A model generated the notes under the pieces. It did not search any database, was not told where the DNA came from, and saw nothing but the letters and a program-made list of their open reading frames with translations. Positions 1 through 6,065 of a stretch of DNA of 8,801 nucleotides are shown in pieces. The stretch comes from an uncultured Thermomicrobiales bacterium (GTDB lineage: Bacteria > Chloroflexota > Chloroflexia > Thermomicrobiales > UBA6265), in NCBI GenBank assembly GCA_902806395.1, contig CADCWH010000159.1, positions 1 through 8,801 on the forward strand, given 5' to 3'. Position 1 is the stretch's first letter. The number at the start of each line of letters is the position of its first letter. A program made the position numbers and the translations under genes.

Positions 1-738
1 ATCGTCGAGATCGACGCCACCGGTTGCACCTCGCACGGGACGGGCGTCGAGGCCCGCAAGCCAGCCCTGTGCCTCTTTGAGCTGATCTACTTTGCCCGGC
101 CAGACAGCTTGATCCAAGGTCAGCGGCTGCACCTGGTCCGGCAGCGGATGGGGGAAATGCTGGCGACCGAGAGCCCAGTGGAGGCCGATGTCGTGGTCGG
201 GCTACCGGACAGCGCCGTGCCCGCCGCGATCGGATACGCCCGGGCGTCGGGTATCCCCTATGCCGAGGCCCTCATCAAGAACCGCTACATCGGCCGGACG
301 TTCATCCAACCCGACCAGCGCTTGCGCGAGATGGGCGTCTCGCTGAAGTTCAATGCTTTGCCGGAGGTGATCGCCGGCAAGCGAGTCGTGCTGGTTGATG
401 ACACGATCGTGCGCGGCACCACCAGCCGGCCGATCGTCCAACTCCTGCGCAACGCCGGGGCGACGGAGGTCCACATGCGGGTCCATGCGCCGCCGATGAT
501 GTGGCCCTGCTACCTGGGTGTGGACCTGGCCAAGCGCGAGGAGTTGATCGCCGCCCAGATGGATGTCCCGTCGATCGGCAGATTCATTGGCGCCGACAGT
601 ATCGGGTACTTGTCCTTGGAGGGTTTGCTGGCGGCGATCGACCGGCCGAGTAGTGGTTTCTGTACCGGTTGCCTGACCGGGCGCTACCCGGTGCCGGTCC
701 AACTAGGCTTGGATAAGCTGGTCCTCGAACGGGTCTGA
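1..738 (+). CDS. purF: Amidophosphoribosyltransferase (glutamine PRPP amidotransferase), 3' part
   Basis: First committed enzyme of de novo purine synthesis: it transfers glutamine-derived ammonia to PRPP to give 5-phosphoribosylamine in the cytoplasm. Frame 1 is open from base 1, so the gene enters from outside; 245 residues are visible. This is the phosphoribosyltransferase half; the N-terminal Cys glutaminase domain lies upstream. Seen: YFARPDS (about residues 30-36), GIPY and IKNRY-GRTFIQP (about 84-104), and the PRPP loop VVLVDDTIVRGTTS at bases 385-426. Four cysteines match the 4Fe-4S ligands of the Bacillus subtilis enzyme: bases 70-72, 508-510 (in PCYLGVD), 661-663 and 670-672 (CTGC, followed by LTGRYPVPV). 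It is therefore the oxygen-sensitive, Fe-S, probably propeptide-processed class, not the E. coli class. The TTG at 109 is internal, because homology runs well upstream of it. The gap to gcvT is 54 bases with no clear promoter, so cotranscription is plausible. Confidence 0.96.
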   Translation: MVEIDATGCTSHGTGVEARKPALCLFELIYFARPDSLIQGQRLHLVRQRMGEMLATESPVEADVVVGLPDSAVPAAIGYARASGIPYAEALIKNRYIGRTFIQPDQRLREMGVSLKFNALPEVIAGKRVVLVDDTIVRGTTSRPIVQLLRNAGATEVHMRVHAPPMMWPCYLGVDLAKREELIAAQMDVPSIGRFIGADSIGYLSLEGLLAAIDRPSSGFCTGCLTGRYPVPVQLGLDKLVLERV

Positions 739-778
739 GTCGCTCCAACCCGCGCGACATATCCAACCTAAACTCGAT

Positions 779-783
779 AGGAG
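779..783 (+). promoter_or_regulatory. Ribosome binding site of gcvT
   Basis: AGGAG sits 9 bases before the ATG at 793. It supports that start even though the resulting protein has an N-terminal tail of about 23 residues that most GcvT proteins lack. Confidence 0.6.
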
Positions 784-792
784 CCTGCCGCC

Positions 793-1962
793 ATGACGCA
801 CCGCGATGCCAATGATGCGGAGGGGACCGCGGAGGAAACTGACGACCATTCCGGCACCCCGCGGCGGACAGCGCTGCACGACCGGCACGTTGCGCTTGGC
901 GCCAGGATGGTGCCGTTTGCCGGGTGGGAGATGCCGATCCAGTATGCCGGTATCCTGGCCGAACACCGGGCGGTCCGCTCCGGGGCCGGGCTCTTCGACC
1001 TCGGACACATGGGCCAGGTCGATGTCCGCGGTCCGGGCGCCCTTGAATTCCTCCAGCACGTGACCACCAACGACGTCTCGGTCCTTGAACCGGGCGCGGC
1101 CCAGTACGGTCTGCTGCCGAACCCCGAGGGCGGGGTGATCGATGACATCATCACCTATCGACGTCCAGACGGCGCTGGATACATGGTCGTGATCAACGCG
1201 TCCAACGCGGAAAAGGACGTTCACTGGCTGAAGCGGGTCCGGGAGGAGCGATCCGACCTCGACGTCGAGGTGATTGACATCTCGGGACAGGTCGGGATGA
1301 TCGCGATCCAAGGACCGCACGCGCAGGAGATCACCCAGACGCTGACCGATGTCCCGCTGGGAGAGATTCCCGGGTTCCATGGTGTGGAAAGGGACGTCGC
1401 CGGGATCCCGATGTTCTTCGCCCGGACCGGCTACACCGGCGAGGACGGGTTCGAGTTCTACCCGCCGCAGGACCGCACGGCGGAACTCTGGGATGCCCTG
1501 ATGACGGCCGGTGCCGACCGTGGCATCGGCCCGATCGGCCTGGGCGCCAGGGACACGTTGCGACTCGAAGCCCGGATGCCGCTCTACGGTAACGAACTGT
1601 CGGACGATATCTCCCCGTACGAGGCGGGCGTCGGCTGGGCCGTCAAGTTGGACAAGGGATCGTTCATCGGCCGCGATGCGTTGGCCCGACTCAAGGAGCA
1701 GGGAGCGCCGCGCAGGACCATCGGGTTCCGGATCGAGGGGCGGTCGGCTCCGCCGCGTGGTCACTATCCCCTGGCCGTCGATGGGGTCGAGGTCGGCCAT
1801 GTCACCAGCGGCGCGTTCTCCCCGACGCTCGGTGAGAACATCGGGTTGGGTCTGGTCGAGCGGTGGGCCGCGGGGGTCGGCAAGCCGATCGACGTGATCA
1901 TCCGTGGCAAGCCCGTCCGCGCCGTACAAGTGGCGCTGCCGTTCTATCGTCGTCAGACGTAG
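793..1962 (+). CDS. gcvT: Aminomethyltransferase, glycine cleavage system T protein
   Basis: T protein of the glycine cleavage system. It takes the aminomethyl group from lipoylated GcvH, releases ammonia and forms 5,10-methylene-tetrahydrofolate. The product is 389 residues, against a usual 360-370. Family signatures run the full length: LHDRHVALGARMVPFAGWEMP (residues 28-48, conserved N-terminus), VIDDI (115-119, with the folate-site Asp at 117/118), RTGYTGEDGFE (211-221), GARDTLRLEARMPLYGNEL (251-269) and the C-terminal barrel with GHVTSG-FSP (335-344). The excess length is an acidic, polar tail (residues 1-23) before the conserved start. An AGGAG before ATG 793 favours this start; no start codon is placed exactly at the conserved beginning. 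It is first of the gcvT-gcvH-gcvPA series, with 114 bases to gcvH. A small hairpin follows the stop (1965-1979). Confidence 0.97.
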   Translation: MTHRDANDAEGTAEETDDHSGTPRRTALHDRHVALGARMVPFAGWEMPIQYAGILAEHRAVRSGAGLFDLGHMGQVDVRGPGALEFLQHVTTNDVSVLEPGAAQYGLLPNPEGGVIDDIITYRRPDGAGYMVVINASNAEKDVHWLKRVREERSDLDVEVIDISGQVGMIAIQGPHAQEITQTLTDVPLGEIPGFHGVERDVAGIPMFFARTGYTGEDGFEFYPPQDRTAELWDALMTAGADRGIGPIGLGARDTLRLEARMPLYGNELSDDISPYEAGVGWAVKLDKGSFIGRDALARLKEQGAPRRTIGFRIEGRSAPPRGHYPLAVDGVEVGHVTSGAFSPTLGENIGLGLVERWAAGVGKPIDVIIRGKPVRAVQVALPFYRRQT

Positions 1963-1964
1963 TC

Positions 1965-1979
1965 TCGGATCCTGTCCGA
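1965..1979 (+). other. Short hairpin just after the gcvT stop
   Basis: TCGGA (1965-1969), loop TCCTG, TCCGA (1975-1979): five perfect pairs starting two bases after the TAG. No T-run follows, so it is not a standard intrinsic terminator. It could protect the 3' end of a gcvT transcript or be chance in GC-rich DNA. Confidence 0.3.
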
Positions 1980-2008
1980 ACCCGCTGCCACCTCGGTATC
2001 GCGACACG

Positions 2009-2038
2009 TTGCCGCCGTCGTGATCGTCCCCGTATCAT
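2009..2038 (+). promoter_or_regulatory. Possible promoter of gcvH-gcvPA
   Basis: TTGCCG (2009-2014) and TATCAT (2033-2038) are separated by 18 bases, which resembles a primary-sigma -35/-10 pair. A start near 2045 would leave about 32 bases before the gcvH ATG. The match is moderate; read-through from gcvT could equally supply the transcript. Confidence 0.33.
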
Positions 2039-2063
2039 CCGCAGAGCATCGTCCGAGCAGGAA

Positions 2064-2068
2064 GAGAG
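2064..2068 (+). promoter_or_regulatory. Ribosome binding site of gcvH
   Basis: GAGAG lies 8 bases before ATG 2077, within a purine-rich stretch that also holds AGGA at 2059-2062. It picks the ATG over an in-frame GTG at 2020, which has no conserved residues after it. Confidence 0.55.
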
Positions 2069-2076
2069 AACACATC

Positions 2077-2466
2077 ATGAGCGCGCCCACCGACCTCCGC
2101 TACACCAAGACCCACGAGTGGGTCCGCCTCGAAGGTGACACCGCAACGATCGGGATCACCGATGTCGCGCAGACCGAGCTGGGCGACATCACCTACCTCG
2201 AATTGCCCGAGTCGGGCGATGAGGTCTCCCGTACCAAGCCATTCGGCATCGTCGAGTCGGTCAAGGCCGCCTCGGACATCTACGCCCCCTTCGACGGCGA
2301 GGTGATCGAGCGGAACGCTGACGTCGTCGATGCACCGGATCTAGTCAACTCGTCGCCGTACGAGGCGGCCTGGCTGATCAAGGTCCGTCTGGCCGACCCG
2401 TCCCAGATCGACGAGTTGATGGACGCCGAGGCCTACGATGCCTTCGCCGACGCCGCGGCGCACTAG
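2077..2466 (+). CDS. gcvH: Glycine cleavage system H protein (lipoyl carrier)
   Basis: Small lipoyl-carrier protein that shuttles the methylamine intermediate between the P, T and L proteins. The product is 129 residues, normal for the family. The N-terminus reads RYTKTHEWVR (8-17), followed by IGITDVAQTELGDI (25-38). The lipoyl site ESVKAASDIYAP (60-71) carries Lys63 at bases 2263-2265. The C-terminus includes NSSPY-AWLIKV (91-103), as expected. An in-frame GTG at 2020 would add 19 residues without homology, so the ATG with its own ribosome site is chosen. It is followed after 89 bases by gcvPA. It needs lipoylation (LipA/LipB or LplA) and an L protein encoded elsewhere. Lipoyl domains of 2-oxoacid dehydrogenases are an unlikely alternative, given the THEWVR and ESVKA-SD motifs. 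Confidence 0.97.
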   Translation: MSAPTDLRYTKTHEWVRLEGDTATIGITDVAQTELGDITYLELPESGDEVSRTKPFGIVESVKAASDIYAPFDGEVIERNADVVDAPDLVNSSPYEAAWLIKVRLADPSQIDELMDAEAYDAFADAAAH

Positions 2467-2506
2467 ACCTCGCCGCCCGGCCGACACATGACACCATTCT
2501 CACCTC

Positions 2507-2530
2507 GGGCGGAGATCCTGAATCTCGCCC
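2507..2530 (+). other. Hairpin between gcvH and gcvPA
   Basis: GGGCGGAGAT (2507-2516), loop CCTGA (2517-2521) and ATCTCGCCC (2522-2530) form nine pairs with a single bulged G. A second ATCTC at 2532-2536 could pair with the same GAGAT in a shifted fold. No T-run follows, so it does not look like a terminator. It lies 12 bases before the gcvPA ribosome site and could stabilise the mRNA or adjust the P:H subunit ratio. Confidence 0.45.
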
Positions 2531-2541
2531 CATCTCAATCC

Positions 2542-2547
2542 GAAGGG
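2542..2547 (+). promoter_or_regulatory. Ribosome binding site of gcvPA
   Basis: GAAGGG, 8 bases before GTG 2556, supports the GTG start. Confidence 0.5.
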
Positions 2548-2555
2548 ACCCAGCC

Positions 2556-3896
2556 GTGACCTTCAATCCCCATACTCGGGCCGACCGCGCCGAGATGTTG
2601 GCCGTCGTGGGCGAAGATACGGTCGCTGACCTGTTCACGGACATCCCCGAGGCCGTCCGCTTCCCGAACATGGATCTACCGCCGGCCCTGACCGAAATGG
2701 AGGCTGCCTGGCACCTCCAGGAGCTAGCCTCCAAGAATCTGGCGCCCGGGCCGGGTAAGACCTTCCTCGGCGCGGGGTCGTACAGCCACTTCATCCCCGC
2801 CACCGTCGGTCAGATCCTGGCTCGGGGCGAGTTTTACACCGCCTACACCCCCTACCAGCCGGAGGTCGCCCAGGGAACCCTGCAAACCATCTACGAGTTC
2901 CAGAGCATGGTCGCCGCCCTGCTGGGGATGGACGTCGCGAACGCTTCGATGTACGACGGCGCCACCGCCCTCGCCGAGGGAGCGCTCGTGACCGTCAGCT
3001 CGTCCAAGAAGCGCAAGCGGGTCGTGGTCACCGGCACGGTTCACCCGCGCTACCGGGAGGTCCTGTCGACCTACTTCTCGGGTCTCGACGCCGATCTGGT
3101 CATGCTTCCGATCCCGGAGGAGGGATTCGCGGCCCACGTCGCCGATGTCCAGCCCTACTTGGACGATGGCCTCGCGTCGGTGGTGGTCCAGTACCCGAAC
3201 TTCTTCGGGGGGATCGAAGACGTGGCGGCCTTCGCGGAGGCGGTCCATACCGCTGGTGCAAAGCTGGTGGTGAGCACCTACCCCGTTCCCCTGAGCCTCC
3301 TCAAGTCGCCCGGTGAGCTCGGTGCCGACGTGGTCACGGCGGAGGGGCAGGCCCTCGGCGTGGCGCAGGGCTTCGGCGGCCCCTATGTCGGGCTGCTGGC
3401 CACCAGCCAGGACCTGGTTCGCCAACTGCCGGGACGCCTGGCGGGGATGACCCGCGATATGGACGGCAAGCGTGGATTCGTCCTGACCTTGCAGACGCGG
3501 GAGCAGCACATCCGGCGCGAGAAGGCCACAAGCAACATCTGCACGAACCAGGGCCTGATGGCGACCGCCGCGACGGTCTACATGTCGACCGTCGGGCCGG
3601 AGGGCTTCCGCGAGGTCGGTCGCCGCTCCTACCAGAACGCCCACTACCTGGCTACGCGCCTGGCATCGGTGTCGGGGTGCTCCCTGCCGCTCGACGCGCC
3701 GTTCTTCCACGAATTCCCGGTCACGTTGTCGCGACCGGTGGCCGAGGTGAATCGGGATCTGCTGGCCGCCGGGATCATCGGGGGATTCGATCTCGGCTCG
3801 ATCGATCCGCGCCTGGCGTCGACCATGCTCGTCTGCACCACCGAATTGCACGACCGTGCCGCGATCGACCGCTTCGTGGAGATCGTGGCCGGCTGA
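2556..3896 (+). CDS. gcvPA: Glycine dehydrogenase (decarboxylating) subunit 1
   Basis: N-terminal-type subunit of the P protein, which decarboxylates glycine and loads the remaining methylamine on lipoyl-GcvH. The product is 446 residues, the normal size of GcvPA in organisms with a split P protein. Motifs seen: FLGAGSYSHFIPA (70-82), YTPYQPEVAQGTLQ (97-110, with EFQSM after it), MYDGATALAEG (132-142), VQYPNFFG (211-218) and REQHIRREKATSNICTNQGL (315-334). This subunit lacks the PLP-binding lysine region, which is in GcvPB; the pair forms the active enzyme. Translation starts at GTG with a good ribosome site. The next gene is der rather than the usual gcvPB, so the catalytic partner must be encoded elsewhere. 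A hairpin begins directly after the TGA. Confidence 0.96.
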   Translation: MTFNPHTRADRAEMLAVVGEDTVADLFTDIPEAVRFPNMDLPPALTEMEAAWHLQELASKNLAPGPGKTFLGAGSYSHFIPATVGQILARGEFYTAYTPYQPEVAQGTLQTIYEFQSMVAALLGMDVANASMYDGATALAEGALVTVSSSKKRKRVVVTGTVHPRYREVLSTYFSGLDADLVMLPIPEEGFAAHVADVQPYLDDGLASVVVQYPNFFGGIEDVAAFAEAVHTAGAKLVVSTYPVPLSLLKSPGELGADVVTAEGQALGVAQGFGGPYVGLLATSQDLVRQLPGRLAGMTRDMDGKRGFVLTLQTREQHIRREKATSNICTNQGLMATAATVYMSTVGPEGFREVGRRSYQNAHYLATRLASVSGCSLPLDAPFFHEFPVTLSRPVAEVNRDLLAAGIIGGFDLGSIDPRLASTMLVCTTELHDRAAIDRFVEIVAG

Positions 3897-3913
3897 TCCG
3901 GGTTTCTCCCGGG
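3897..3913 (+). terminator. Hairpin directly after the gcvPA stop (possible terminator)
   Basis: TCCGGG (3897-3902), loop TTTCT, CCCGGG (3908-3913): six pairs, one of them a G-T wobble, starting at the first base after the TGA. There is no T-run behind it, so intrinsic termination is doubtful. Its right arm is shared with the left arm of the larger 3907-3963 stem, so only one of the two can form at a time. Confidence 0.35.
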
Positions 3914-3963
3914 GCGTCCCGTATCGCTTGGACGGACAGGATCCGATCCATCACGCCCCGGGA
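3907..3963 (+). repeat. Nested inverted-repeat structure in the gcvPA-der gap
   Basis: The outer arms 3907-3917 (TCCCGGGGCGT) and 3953-3963 (ACGCCCCGGGA) are perfectly complementary over 11 bp. Inside them, TGGACGGA (3929-3936) pairs with TCCG (3942-3945) and TCCA (3947-3950). That makes an 8-bp stem with one bulged A and loop CAGGA. Single-stranded linkers are 11 bases on the left and 2 on the right. No T-run follows. It may be a transcript-end structure for the gcv operon, a regulatory RNA fold, or a protein-binding DNA site. I do not recognise a known family. Confidence 0.55.
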
Positions 3964-3975
3964 ACTCGTGACGCT

Positions 3976-3984
3976 TGCTATACT
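3976..3984 (+). promoter_or_regulatory. Candidate extended -10 promoter of der-plsY
   Basis: TGCTATACT is a close match to an extended -10 element (TGn followed by TATACT). No -35 is visible about 17 bases upstream, which extended -10 promoters can tolerate. The start would fall near 3991, giving a leader of about 74 bases before der. Confidence 0.45.
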
Positions 3985-3990
3985 GCGGTA

Positions 3991-4006
3991 ATGGCTCCCG
4001 AGCCAT
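3991..4006 (+). repeat. Perfect inverted repeat at the start of the der leader
   Basis: ATGGCTC (3991-3997) and GAGCCAT (4000-4006) are 7-bp perfect arms two bases apart. As RNA it would fold as six pairs with loop CCCG. If transcription begins near 3991, it sits at the very 5' end of the message, where it could protect the RNA. Confidence 0.45.
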
Positions 4007-4062
4007 CCGCATCGTCCCATGGGTTCGGCGGGTGCCCGCCGCGTATTGAAATGCCGGAATAG
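3991..4062 (+). CDS. Possible 23-codon leader ORF ahead of der
   Basis: ATG at 3991, 23 sense codons (MAPEPSASSHGFGGCPPRIE, then MPE) and TAG at 4060-4062, two bases before the der GTG. The ATG coincides with the transcription start predicted from the extended -10, so it would be leaderless, and its end would place a terminating ribosome on the der start. No family resemblance and no ribosome site are seen. The coding role is speculative; the base composition may simply reflect the inverted repeats in this stretch. Confidence 0.15.
   Translation: MAPEPSASSHGFGGCPPRIEMPE
4026..4041 (+). repeat. Perfect GC inverted repeat in the der leader
   Basis: CGGCGGG (4026-4032) and CCCGCCG (4035-4041) are 7-bp perfect arms two bases apart. 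The hairpin would end 14 bases before the weak GGAA ribosome site at 4056-4059. The palindrome CCCATGGG (4016-4023) lies between this repeat and the one at 3991-4006. Confidence 0.45.
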
Positions 4063-4064
4063 CT

Positions 4065-5402
4065 GTGCCCAAATCCATCGTCGCCATCGTCGGCCGCCCC
4101 AACGTCGGCAAATCGACACTCTTCAATCGGCTGATCGGCGAACGCAGGGCGATCGTCGAGGACCTACCCGGCACTACTCGAGACCGTGTCTACGGGACAT
4201 GCCACTGGGGCGGGATCGACTTTGCCGTCGTCGATACCGGTGGTCTCCAAGATGACGCCGAAATCGCCTCTTCGTCGGAGTCCGAATTGGCCCGCGACAC
4301 CCGCGCCCAGGCCAACGGGGCCATCGAGGAGGCGGACGTGATCGTCTTCGTCGTCGATGGCAAGGGCGGTCTGACCTCCGGCGACCATGAGGTGGCGGAC
4401 CTCCTCCGCCGGGCCGACAAGCCGACCATCCTCGCGGTCAACAAGGCGGACAGCGCCAGCCGACGGGAGTCGGCGGTCGACTTCTACGAACTCGGTCTCG
4501 GCGAGCCGATCGCCATCTCGGCATACCACGGTGGTGGCACCGGTGACATGTTGGACCGGGTGGTCGAACAACTCCCTGAGTTCGAAGAGGAAGAAGAGAC
4601 CGAGGGACCGCGCATCGCGATCGTCGGCCGCCCCAACGTCGGCAAGAGCCGATTGCTCAACGCCATATTGGGCCAGGAGCGGGCGATCGTCAGCGACGTA
4701 CCGGGGACGACGCGGGACAGCCTCAACACCGAAGTGACCTGGGCCGGTCAGCCGTTGACCCTGGTCGACACCGCCGGCATCCGTCGCCGGGGGCGGGTCG
4801 AGTTCGGCATCGAACACTTCAGCGTGATCCGCTCGATGCGGGCGATCGACCGGGCTGACATGGTCTTGTTCCTGATCGACGCTGTCGAGGGCTTCACTGC
4901 CCAGGACCTCCACATCGCCGGCTACGTCGAGGAACAGAAGAAGGGGATGGTGGTCGTCGTCAATAAGTGGGACCTGATCGAGAAGGATACCCACACGATG
5001 GACGACTATCGGGAGAAGGCCCGGCAGGCGCTGGACTTCATGCCCTACGCGCCCATCGTCTTCATCTCGGCGAAATTAGGACAGCGCGTGAACCAGGTCT
5101 TGGACACCGCGCTCCAGGTGATGGGTGAGCGCGAGAAGCGCGTCCCGACCTCGGCCCTGAACCGGTTCATGAAGGAGGCGATCGCCTCCCACCCGCCACC
5201 CTCCAAGCCGGGCAAGTGGCTCAAGTTCTATTACGCCACCCAGGCTGACGTCTCGCCGCCGACGTTCGTCTTCTTCTGCAACGATCCCAAGCAACTCCAC
5301 TTCTCGTATCGCCGGTACATCGAGAACGGGCTCCGCGAGCAGTTCGGGTTCGCCGGTACCCCGGTGAGACTGAGCTTCCGGAGCCGGGAGGACGCGCCGT
5401 AA
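4065..5402 (+). CDS. der: Ribosome biogenesis GTPase Der (EngA), two GTPase domains
   Basis: Essential GTPase that helps mature the 50S ribosomal subunit. The product is 445 residues, normal length. GTPase domain 1: P-loop GRPNVGKST (10-18), DLPGTTRD (33-40), DTGG (57-60), NKAD (126-129). An acidic linker EEEEETE lies at 174-180. Domain 2: P-loop GRPNVGKSR (188-196), DVPGTTRD (211-218), DTAG (235-238), NKWD (300-303), SAK (335-337). A KH-like C-terminal domain covers about 355-440 (WLKFYYATQ, PTFVFFCN). The GTG start is chosen because the P-loop begins ten residues later, as in homologues; the only ribosome site is GGAA at 4056-4059, so initiation may be weak or coupled to the preceding small ORF. 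The stop is one base from plsY, so the two are cotranscribed. The two P-loops share a 26-base identical stretch. Confidence 0.97.
   Translation: MPKSIVAIVGRPNVGKSTLFNRLIGERRAIVEDLPGTTRDRVYGTCHWGGIDFAVVDTGGLQDDAEIASSSESELARDTRAQANGAIEEADVIVFVVDGKGGLTSGDHEVADLLRRADKPTILAVNKADSASRRESAVDFYELGLGEPIAISAYHGGGTGDMLDRVVEQLPEFEEEEETEGPRIAIVGRPNVGKSRLLNAILGQERAIVSDVPGTTRDSLNTEVTWAGQPLTLVDTAGIRRRGRVEFGIEHFSVIRSMRAIDRADMVLFLIDAVEGFTAQDLHIAGYVEEQKKGMVVVVNKWDLIEKDTHTMDDYREKARQALDFMPYAPIVFISAKLGQRVNQVLDTALQVMGEREKRVPTSALNRFMKEAIASHPPPSKPGKWLKFYYATQADVSPPTFVFFCNDPKQLHFSYRRYIENGLREQFGFAGTPVRLSFRSREDAP
4086..4645 (+). repeat. 26-base direct repeat encoding the two Der P-loops
   Basis: Bases 4086-4111 and 4620-4645 are identical and both encode the IVGRPNVGK region of the two GTPase domains. 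The first copy lies between 4086 and 4111 and the second ends at 4645; the bases between them are ordinary der sequence. The domains come from an ancient duplication, so identity at synonymous sites is notable. It may come from shared codon preference or from gene conversion. Confidence 0.7.
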
Positions 5403-5403
5403 G

Positions 5404-6021
5404 ATGGGCACCGAGTCCGCGATCGCCCTGGCCCTGGTCGTCGTCGGTTACCTCAGCGGCGCGGTGCCGTGGGGGGTCGTGTTGGGGAAGGTGGTCCGGG
5501 GCGAAGACCTCCGGGCACACGGGAGCGGTTCGACCGGGGCGACCAACGCCCTGCGTGTTCTCGGTTGGCGGATCTCGGCCGCCGTATTCCTCCTCGATTT
5601 CCTGAAGGGTATGTTGCCAGTCGTGCTTGGCCGGGCCATCGGAGTGGACTGGTGGTGGATCGGGCTATCTGGCGTGGCCGCCGTCGTGGGCCATTGCTGG
5701 TCACCGTTCATCAAGTTCCGGGGTGGGAAGGGCATGGCGACCGGCGGCGGGGCCGTGGTCGGGATGTTCCCATGGTTGATCCTCATCGGACTCCTGACTG
5801 CCGCGGTGACCCTCCTGACCCGCTACGTGTCGCTCGCCTCAATCCTGACGGCAATTGGCGGCGTCTTGATCGCTTTGCTGGCGGCCTGGATAGGTGATCT
5901 CCCCTGGCAGGCCGTCCTCGCGACGCTCACGATCTCCTCGATCATCGTCTTCAAGCACCACGAGAATATCGGCCGCCTCCTCAATGGCACCGAGCGCCGG
6001 TTCGGTGAGCGGGTGGCCTGA
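5404..6021 (+). CDS. plsY: Acyl-phosphate glycerol-3-phosphate acyltransferase
   Basis: Integral membrane enzyme that moves an acyl chain from acyl-phosphate (made by PlsX) to glycerol-3-phosphate, the first step of phospholipid synthesis in most bacteria. The product is 205 residues, typical. Conserved loops: GSGSTGATNALR (40-51), the glycine-rich HCWSPFIKFRGGKGMATGGG (97-116) and KHHENIGRLLNGTE (184-197). Hydrophobic segments at about 5-25, 56-78, 84-97, 117-139, 142-163 and 168-183 fit the multi-spanning topology. The first loop has Ser43 where many members have Asn. The start ATG is one base after the der stop; GGGAGG at 5386-5391 inside the end of der serves as ribosome site with a rather long 12-base spacer. 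It is the last gene of the der-plsY unit and is convergent with galE. Confidence 0.96.
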   Translation: MGTESAIALALVVVGYLSGAVPWGVVLGKVVRGEDLRAHGSGSTGATNALRVLGWRISAAVFLLDFLKGMLPVVLGRAIGVDWWWIGLSGVAAVVGHCWSPFIKFRGGKGMATGGGAVVGMFPWLILIGLLTAAVTLLTRYVSLASILTAIGGVLIALLAAWIGDLPWQAVLATLTISSIIVFKHHENIGRLLNGTERRFGERVA

Positions 6022-6044
6022 TCCCACTCCCGACGTGAGGATCA
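6019..6044 (+). terminator. Hairpin at the plsY/galE convergent junction (possible bidirectional terminator)
   Basis: TGATCC (6019-6024) plus CAC (6025-6027) pairs with GTG (6035-6037) and GGATCA (6039-6044), with loop TCCCGAC and one bulged A. The stem begins on the plsY stop codon itself. It occupies most of the 44-base gap between two convergent genes, so a termination role is plausible. No T-run follows on either strand. Confidence 0.4.
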
Positions 6045-6065
6045 GCGGGTGGGTTATCTGGGAGC

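Noticed and set aside
730..752. CGGGT/ACCCG hairpin spanning the purF stop
   Set aside because: Only five pairs with a 13-base loop; too weak to call a terminator.
739..792. Glycine riboswitch ahead of gcvT
   Set aside because: Only 54 bases separate purF and gcvT, too short for the aptamer, and no such fold is seen.
703..2007. Long - strand open frame (434 codons) opposite gcvT
   Set aside because: Arginine- and proline-rich shadow of gcvT caused by strong G/C third-position bias; no family motif and no ribosome site.
2020..2076. Earlier GTG start for gcvH
   Set aside because: Adds 19 non-conserved residues; the ATG at 2077 has a ribosome site and gives the normal length.
2724..3851. Long - strand open frame (375 codons) opposite gcvPA
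   Set aside because: Lies almost wholly within gcvPA, whose full-length homology is clear; composition is that of an antisense shadow.
4164..4994. - strand open frame (276 codons) opposite der
   Set aside because: Antisense shadow of the two GTPase domains, no recognisable domain.
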